Shown here piece by piece: positions 6,381 through 10,537 of a stretch of 10,537 nt of DNA. Where the stretch lies: NCBI GenBank assembly GCA_036387915.1, contig DASVSV010000448.1:1-10537 (forward strand), read 5' to 3'. Origin of the DNA: QHVT01 sp036387915. Lineage in GTDB: Bacteria; Acidobacteriota; Thermoanaerobaculia; Gp7-AA8. Below the pieces are notes generated by a model, which was not told where the DNA came from, made no database searches, and saw only the letters and a list, made by a program, of their open reading frames with translations. The first letter of the stretch is position 1. Every line of letters starts with the position of its first letter. The position numbers and the translations under genes were made by a program.

Positions 6381-7382
6381 TCAATACGGATTTTGCAGGA
6401 TGACGCCGTTCTGTACGTCGACGGTGTAATAGCCGGTGCGCGGGTAGTGCACGAGGTCGAACGACAGGCCGGCGGGGGCGCGCCAGACTTTGTAGCCGCA
6501 GTAGGTCAGGGGCTGGCCGGGGACGGCGCGTTCGGGGAGGTGGTCGCCGAGGACGAAATAGGCCGGGCCTTCCCCCACTACGTGCGCGATTCCGCGCTCG
6601 TCGACGAGGACGGCGGTCTTCTCATTGGCGGCGATGCCGAGGGAGGTGTCGCTGGTTTCGAGTAACTGCCGGGCGATGAAGGCCAGCAGGCGGCCCATGC
6701 GGTTGCGTTGGGCGAAGTGGGTGTCGGTGATGACGTTCTGCAGGAAACGCCAGTCGAAGTAATCGGTCGTGAAACTGATCTCTTCGTTGTAGGGATCGGC
6801 GAGGGCGCGGGCGGATTGTGCGCTGGCGTCATTACAGGCGTCGTAGATGGCCCGTCCCTGGATGGCCATACCGGCGCTGGTGCCGCCGATGGCGCCTCCG
6901 CGCGCATAGACGGCCTCGATCATTTCCTCGATCGGGCCGCGGTAGAAGTACTTGATGTAATTGCACTGATCGCCGCCGGCGAAGAAGACGTACTCCGCGT
7001 CGCGAACGGCGTTGACGACTTCCTCTTCGTACGCGGAGTGCAGGTCCGTAATGACGAACGTGGTCACGGAGTCGACGCCGGGCATGGCCTGCAGGTAATC
7101 GTTGTAGCCGTTGCCGCCGGAGGAGCGCAGGACTACGACGTCGATCTTCGTGTCGCAGCCGGTGCAGCCGCGAATGCGGTCGATGACCTCTCTGTACGCC
7201 GCGTCGACGTCTCCCCCGCCGCCGGCCAGGTGAATCAATGGTCCGTGCAGCGCGGGACGCACGTCGGCGGGATTGCCGGTGTCGAAACGCTGCATGGCCG
7301 CGGAGAGCGGGAGCGTGAAGAAGAGAAAGAGAGCGAGCAGAAGAAGGGGCGGGCACGAATGCCCGCCCCTCGAGAAACGCAC
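6381..7382 (-). CDS. Exported cyanophycinase-like serine peptidase (S51 family)
   Basis: Product of 333 aa in peptidase family S51 (cyanophycinase/dipeptidase E type), serine hydrolases that cleave Asp-containing or beta-aspartyl peptides. S51 motifs are present: FAGGDQ (residues 134-139), nucleophile elbow GGTSAGM with S169, DTHFAQRNRMGRL with H222, and ANEKTAV with E254. S169/H222/E254 matches the Ser-His-Glu triad known for cyanophycinase. An N-terminal hydrophobic stretch (about residues 13-29, LLLLALFLFFTLPLSAA) is a probable signal peptide, so the enzyme acts outside the cytoplasm rather than on stored cyanophycin. It starts at GTG 7382, two bases after the TGA of the upstream receptor gene, without a clear SD, which suggests translational coupling in one operon. 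Codons 5-13 are made of a perfect palindrome, so the signal peptide n-region (RGGHSCPPL) seems to derive from a repeat. C73 and C76 form a CxxC. The C-terminal 60 residues are beyond the core motifs and have no assigned role. Confidence 0.88.
   Translation of the reverse strand: MRFSRGGHSCPPLLLLALFLFFTLPLSAAMQRFDTGNPADVRPALHGPLIHLAGGGGDVDAAYREVIDRIRGCTGCDTKIDVVVLRSSGGNGYNDYLQAMPGVDSVTTFVITDLHSAYEEEVVNAVRDAEYVFFAGGDQCNYIKYFYRGPIEEMIEAVYARGGAIGGTSAGMAIQGRAIYDACNDASAQSARALADPYNEEISFTTDYFDWRFLQNVITDTHFAQRNRMGRLLAFIARQLLETSDTSLGIAANEKTAVLVDERGIAHVVGEGPAYFVLGDHLPERAVPGQPLTYCGYKVWRAPAGLSFDLVHYPRTGYYTVDVQNGVILQNPY
7345..7370. repeat. Perfect GC-rich hairpin repeat at the receptor/peptidase junction
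   Basis: AGGGGCGGGCA (7345-7355), loop CGAA, TGCCCGCCCCT (7360-7370) form a perfect 11-bp inverted repeat. It starts 14 bp downstream of the receptor stop codon and lies inside the 5' coding part of the S51 peptidase gene. On the minus strand it is followed by TCTTCTGCTC, only weakly T-rich, so a terminator or attenuator role is possible but not clear. The sequence resembles a dispersed intergenic palindrome whose reading frames give RGGHSCPP or EGRAFVPA; that recognition is from memory. Confidence 0.7.
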
Positions 7383-7384
7383 GG

Positions 7385-10255
7385 TCAGAACTGCACCCGC
7401 GCGCCGACCCGCCAGATGCGCGGGCTCTGCAACTGCTCGATCCAGTTATTGACGTCGACGTTCGGTCCGTTGGCGGAGTACATCCGGTTGTCGCGCCAGA
7501 GGACGGTGCGCTCGTTGGTGACGTTGAAAAGGTCGATCGACAGACCGAGGGACACGCCGCTGGTGACGCGGAAATCGCGTGCGACGCGGAGGTCGAGATT
7601 GAACAGGTTCGGCAGACGGTTGTCCCCGAACTCGTCCGAGACCATGAGGTTCTTGTTGCCCAGGGTGTCGCGGTTGTTGACGCGGCGGAAGTATGGGACG
7701 ACATACCCTTCGCGCCCGATCAACGCGGCGCCGAGCATGATGCCGAGGGGCGCCTCGTAGGCGCCATTGAGCGAGTAGGCCCAGCGCGAGTTGATGTAAC
7801 CGCCGACGCCGCCGCTCGAGGCGACGGTGTCGCCGTCGCACGAGGTGCAACTGTCGCCGGACACGATCGGCGACGGGTCGATGAAGCCGTCATCGCCGAC
7901 GTGCTGCTTCCAGTCCGAGAGCGTGACGTTGCCGCGCAGCATCCAGCGGTTGGACATCCGCTTGCTCGCCGTCAGCTCGAGGCCGTTGTAGGTCTGGTGA
8001 TAATCGGGGCGGTTGGTGGTGACGTAGTACACCTGGGCCGGCAATCCCGCCTTCAGCCGCCAGTGCGGAACGGAGTACGCGCTGCCGTCCGGCAGTGTCC
8101 CGGTCAGCGTTCCGGCCGGGATGAAGTCGGCGCTGGTGTAATAGTCACCCGAGCCGCGGGTCTTCTCGTAGCGGTCCCAGACGAAATTAGTGCGATTGCG
8201 ATAGGAGTACGCCGCGCCCACGGCGAAATTCGAGAAGAGCTCATGGTCGAAGCCGAGGACGAACTCGTCGGTCGTGGTCGGATCCATGCCGTAGTCGATG
8301 CGGCCCGGCGAATAACCGGCGGCCGGATTGGCGGGATCGATATTCGAGGAGCTGACTAAACCCTCACCGAAGTCAATCTCGTTGAACTGGACGGTCTTGT
8401 CCGAATTCAGATCCTCCCAGTAGTAATAGAGCATCTGCACTCGATAGAACGGATTACTGGCCCCGACGTCACTGGAGCCCAACTGGTCCATATACCGGCT
8501 GTAACTTCCTCGGACGACGGTCCTGTCGCCGAGGGCATACGTTGCGCCCAGTCGCGGAGAGATGCCCGTCCATTCCAGCGCCTCTTCGTCACCGGCGTAA
8601 CTGACGGCCGGCAGGAGCAGAGGGACGACCGGATTGGCCGGGACGTCGCTGCCGAAATTCTTCGCGCGCTGGATGTCGTAGCGGAAGCCGCCGGTCAGCG
8701 TGAGATTCTCGAAAGCGACGGTGTCGCCGACATAGAGGTCGACGTACCGCGAGCCGAAATTCGGCACGGCCGGACGCGTCAAGGCAGCCAGCGCGTAGCC
8801 GTCATAGAAATTGCCGAAGTTTCCGTTGCCGGGCCAGACCGTGGCCGATTTCACGGGCGTGTCGCGATAGCCGAAGCCGAATTTCAATTCGTGACGGACG
8901 CCGCTGCCGACGAATGCCGAGCCGTCGACGCGCGCGTTTTTCTGCGGCACGTCCTGCTCGTAATAGCGATAGGTGCGGTGCCAGCCGTTCTCCTCGTCCC
9001 ACCAGGCGTCGACGTTCCGTCCGCCGCCCGGCTGGAGCTTGTAGCCGCTGTCGACCATCGCGAACGCGCCGGTGAGATAGAGGCTCTGCGAGAAGATGTG
9101 CGTGTCTTCGAGCTTGAGCAGAGTTCCGGGTCCGCTCTGATAGTCGGCGACGTCGAGCGTGCTGCGGCGCGTTCCGAGGCCGCGGCCGACGACGGTCTTG
9201 TCGCTCCACATGTAGAACAGCTCGGCGTTGTTGTTGTTGGACGGCTGGAAATTCAGCTTGCCATTGAGGTTCGACAGGTCGGTGGCCTGCAGCTGGCCGC
9301 CGTCGGCGGTAGTGAAATTGTTGATGTCGTTGCTGGACCACGCGCCCCACGCCCAGAGGCGGTCGCGCACGATCGGCCCACCCGCTTCGAGGCCGTAATC
9401 GTCGATGTGGTCGATGGAGTTGGCCACCGGCTCGAGATACTCGATGGCCTCGGCGGGAATGGTGGCGTCGGACTGCCACCGCTTGTCGGTGGTGAAGTAG
9501 CGTCCGGAGCCGCGCAGGTCGTTCGTGCCGCGCTTGGTGACCATGTTGAGCTGCACGCCGGGCGTGCGGACGCTCGGGTCGGCGCCGCCCGTGGTGACCT
9601 GGATCTCCTGGAAGGAATCGAAGTCGTAATAGAAGGTCGAGGTGCCCGTGGCGGCCATGTCGGTGACGGCGACGCCGTCGACGTTCCACTCGGTCTGATG
9701 GCGCTCGACGCCTTTGCCGACGAAGTACGACTGCTGGCCGCTCTCGTTGCCGCCGATGTTGACGCGGTCGACGAGCACGCCCGGCACGGACTGCAGCATG
9801 ACCCACGGATCGCGCGCGGTCGGGATGCTGAGCATTTCGATCTCGTCGATGGTGGCGCCGGTGCCGGTGTCGCGGCGGTCGATGAGCGGGGTCGCGGCCG
9901 TCACGGTGATGGCCTCGGCCACGGACGGGCTGAGGACGAGGTTGAACTCCGTGTTGCGGCCGAGAGCGACGGAGACTTCGCGGCGCTGTGCCGCGAATCC
10001 GGAGAGCTCGGCGGTGACGGTGTACGTCCCCGGATCGAGGCCGAGGAAGCGGAACTCGCCACTGTCGTTGGTGACGAAGGTCTGCCGTCCCGAGGCGCTG
10101 GACACGGTCACGGTGACGCCGGGGAGCGTCGCGCCGCCGTTATCGACGACGGTGCCGAGGATGGTTCCGGATTGGGTCTGCGCGGAGAGGCCGGCGGGAA
10201 GAATCATCACCGAAAGCATCGTGAGTATCAGCGAGGAACGAAGTACGAATCGCAT
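7385..10255 (-). CDS. TonB-dependent receptor, Oar-like, with N-terminal carboxypeptidase regulatory-like domain (complete)
   Basis: Outer-membrane TonB-dependent importer of about 956 aa; ligand unknown. The start is ambiguous: ATG 10267 directly abuts AGGAGG (no spacing), while ATG 10255 lies 12 nt after it; 10255 is preferred and numbering follows it. Signal peptide residues 1-25 (MILPAGLSA before QTQSG). A carboxypeptidase regulatory-like domain spans about 30-109 (GTVVDNGGATLPGVTVTV, LGLDPGTYTVTAELSGF). The plug spans about 115-240 (PWVMLQSVPGVLVDRVN, TEWNVDGVAVTDM, QEIQVTTGGADPSVRTPG). The barrel ends in VGARVQF, a terminal Phe typical of outer-membrane barrels, so the gene is intact. 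Surface-loop candidates include an EF-hand-like DLNSDKTVQFNE (615-626) and a CTSC motif (C803, C806), the only cysteines in the protein. It is followed by the S51 peptidase gene after 2 bp, which suggests a shared transcript and import of peptidase products (inference). Confidence 0.94.
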   Translation of the reverse strand: MRFVLRSSLILTMLSVMILPAGLSAQTQSGTILGTVVDNGGATLPGVTVTVSSASGRQTFVTNDSGEFRFLGLDPGTYTVTAELSGFAAQRREVSVALGRNTEFNLVLSPSVAEAITVTAATPLIDRRDTGTGATIDEIEMLSIPTARDPWVMLQSVPGVLVDRVNIGGNESGQQSYFVGKGVERHQTEWNVDGVAVTDMAATGTSTFYYDFDSFQEIQVTTGGADPSVRTPGVQLNMVTKRGTNDLRGSGRYFTTDKRWQSDATIPAEAIEYLEPVANSIDHIDDYGLEAGGPIVRDRLWAWGAWSSNDINNFTTADGGQLQATDLSNLNGKLNFQPSNNNNAELFYMWSDKTVVGRGLGTRRSTLDVADYQSGPGTLLKLEDTHIFSQSLYLTGAFAMVDSGYKLQPGGGRNVDAWWDEENGWHRTYRYYEQDVPQKNARVDGSAFVGSGVRHELKFGFGYRDTPVKSATVWPGNGNFGNFYDGYALAALTRPAVPNFGSRYVDLYVGDTVAFENLTLTGGFRYDIQRAKNFGSDVPANPVVPLLLPAVSYAGDEEALEWTGISPRLGATYALGDRTVVRGSYSRYMDQLGSSDVGASNPFYRVQMLYYYWEDLNSDKTVQFNEIDFGEGLVSSSNIDPANPAAGYSPGRIDYGMDPTTTDEFVLGFDHELFSNFAVGAAYSYRNRTNFVWDRYEKTRGSGDYYTSADFIPAGTLTGTLPDGSAYSVPHWRLKAGLPAQVYYVTTNRPDYHQTYNGLELTASKRMSNRWMLRGNVTLSDWKQHVGDDGFIDPSPIVSGDSCTSCDGDTVASSGGVGGYINSRWAYSLNGAYEAPLGIMLGAALIGREGYVVPYFRRVNNRDTLGNKNLMVSDEFGDNRLPNLFNLDLRVARDFRVTSGVSLGLSIDLFNVTNERTVLWRDNRMYSANGPNVDVNNWIEQLQSPRIWRVGARVQF

Positions 10256-10267
10256 CGTCGAGTGCAT

Positions 10268-10273
10268 CCTCCT
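10268..10273 (-). promoter_or_regulatory. Shine-Dalgarno site of the second TonB receptor
   Basis: AGGAGG on the minus strand. It touches ATG 10267 with no spacer and is 12 nt from ATG 10255. Zero spacing is not compatible with normal initiation, so the downstream ATG is preferred although its spacing is long. Confidence 0.6.
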
Positions 10274-10298
10274 GCTCGTGAACTGCGCGGATGGTTGG

Positions 10299-10315
10299 GA
10301 ACGAGGCCTATGGTA
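10299..10315 (-). promoter_or_regulatory. Promoter-like motif upstream of the second TonB receptor (TACCATAGGCC-TC-GTTC)
   Basis: It matches the motif before the first receptor in 15 of 17 positions (11 contiguous, two different, then GTTC). TACCAT would be the -10 box. Its 3' end is 42 nt from ATG 10267, the same distance as in the first gene from motif to TTG, or 54 nt from ATG 10255. No clear -35 box is seen. Promoter role is inferred from position and sharing. Confidence 0.5.
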
Positions 10316-10460
10316 CGACGCGCGAGGGGAAACCTCTCATGCGCGTTCGGTACGAAGAGGGTGTGTGGGCTTCGTTGTGGAGCGATGGGCTTCCGCACAC
10401 CGAGGGCGTGAGCTGCGGCGGGTTAAAGCCAATGGACTTAACTTAGCGCAACTTGCACAG
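10316..10460. other. Non-coding upstream region, no gene supported
   Basis: Short open frames here lack an SD or any recognisable motif. One imperfect inverted repeat is present, GTTAAAGCC (10422-10430) with GGACTTAAC (10434-10442), in a locally AT-richer patch; it could be an operator or part of a terminator for a gene outside the window, but nothing decides this. Confidence 0.4.
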
Positions 10461-10513
10461 CCCCTCACCCGCCCTTCGGGCACCCTCTCCCCGCTCATCG
10501 CGGGGCGAGGGGC
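10461..10513. repeat. GC-rich double-hairpin intergenic repeat
   Basis: A small hairpin GCCC-TTC-GGGC (10471-10481) is followed by a larger one: CCCTC-T-CCCCGC (10483-10494), loop TCATC, GCGGGG-C-GAGGG (10500-10511), 11 pairs with one T/C mismatch. The pattern (CCCTCACCCGCCCTTCGGGCACCCTCTCCCC) is of the dispersed REP-like kind common between genes in GC-rich bacteria. It has no U-tract on either side. It differs from the two other repeat types in this window. Confidence 0.65.
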
Positions 10514-10537
10514 AACAAACATGGCTCTCGCGACACG

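Noticed and set aside
6089..6403. Small plus-strand frame starting MECGGRAAAF, 104 codons
   Set aside because: It is the translation of the two repeat elements and their spacer, with duplicated peptide sequence explained by the DNA repeats and no SD.
8891..10411. 506-codon plus-strand frame opposite the second TonB receptor
   Set aside because: It is an antisense shadow with no recognisable domain and low-complexity Val/Ala/Asp/Arg content; the opposite strand is a complete receptor.
10337..10522. 61-codon minus-strand frame near the right edge
   Set aside because: It is partly made of the hairpin repeat, with no SD and no recognisable motif.
10520..10537. ATG near the right edge (MALAT...) as the start of a plus-strand gene
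   Set aside because: Only six codons are visible and no SD precedes it, so it cannot be supported from this window.

Overview
The window looks like a piece of a high-GC Gram-negative chromosome, most likely Acidobacteriota (inference). It carries two Oar-type TonB-dependent receptors with N-terminal carboxypeptidase-regulatory domains, a sulfatase-superfamily/TPR fusion, a lipoprotein peptidase, a secreted S51 peptidase, and several copies of palindromic repeats whose chance translations (such as MECGG...AAAF) I recall from acidobacterial genomes. No rRNA, tRNA, CRISPR array, transposase or phage gene is visible.

Layout, left to right. (1) 1-2669, minus: a TonB-dependent receptor read from a TTG start with a strong AGGAGG; its C-terminal end lies beyond the left edge. 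(2) 2752-4818, minus: a membrane-anchored alkaline-phosphatase/sulfatase-fold protein with a C-terminal TPR array, whose nucleophile position is Thr. (3) 4844-6085, plus: an M20-family metallopeptidase lipoprotein, divergent from gene 2 with only 25 bp between start codons and overlapping -10-like boxes on both strands. (4) 6086-6380: a convergent gap filled by two nearly identical 119-bp palindromic elements that also look like bidirectional terminators. (5) 6381-7382, minus: an exported cyanophycinase-like serine peptidase, starting 2 bp after the stop of (6). (6) 7385-10255 (or 10267), minus: a second, complete TonB-dependent receptor. (7) 10268-10537: its promoter and leader, then a second kind of GC-rich hairpin repeat; no gene is supported here.

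Functionally the set suggests cell-envelope capture of organic polymers. Two outer-membrane receptors, an exported S51 peptidase and an M20 lipoprotein peptidase could together degrade and import peptides. The sulfatase-fold/TPR protein acts on the periplasmic face of the inner membrane on an unknown ester. The receptor genes share an 11-bp promoter motif (TACCATAGGCC), so they may be co-regulated. The substrate and the joint role are inferences; domain assignments rest on motifs read from the translations.
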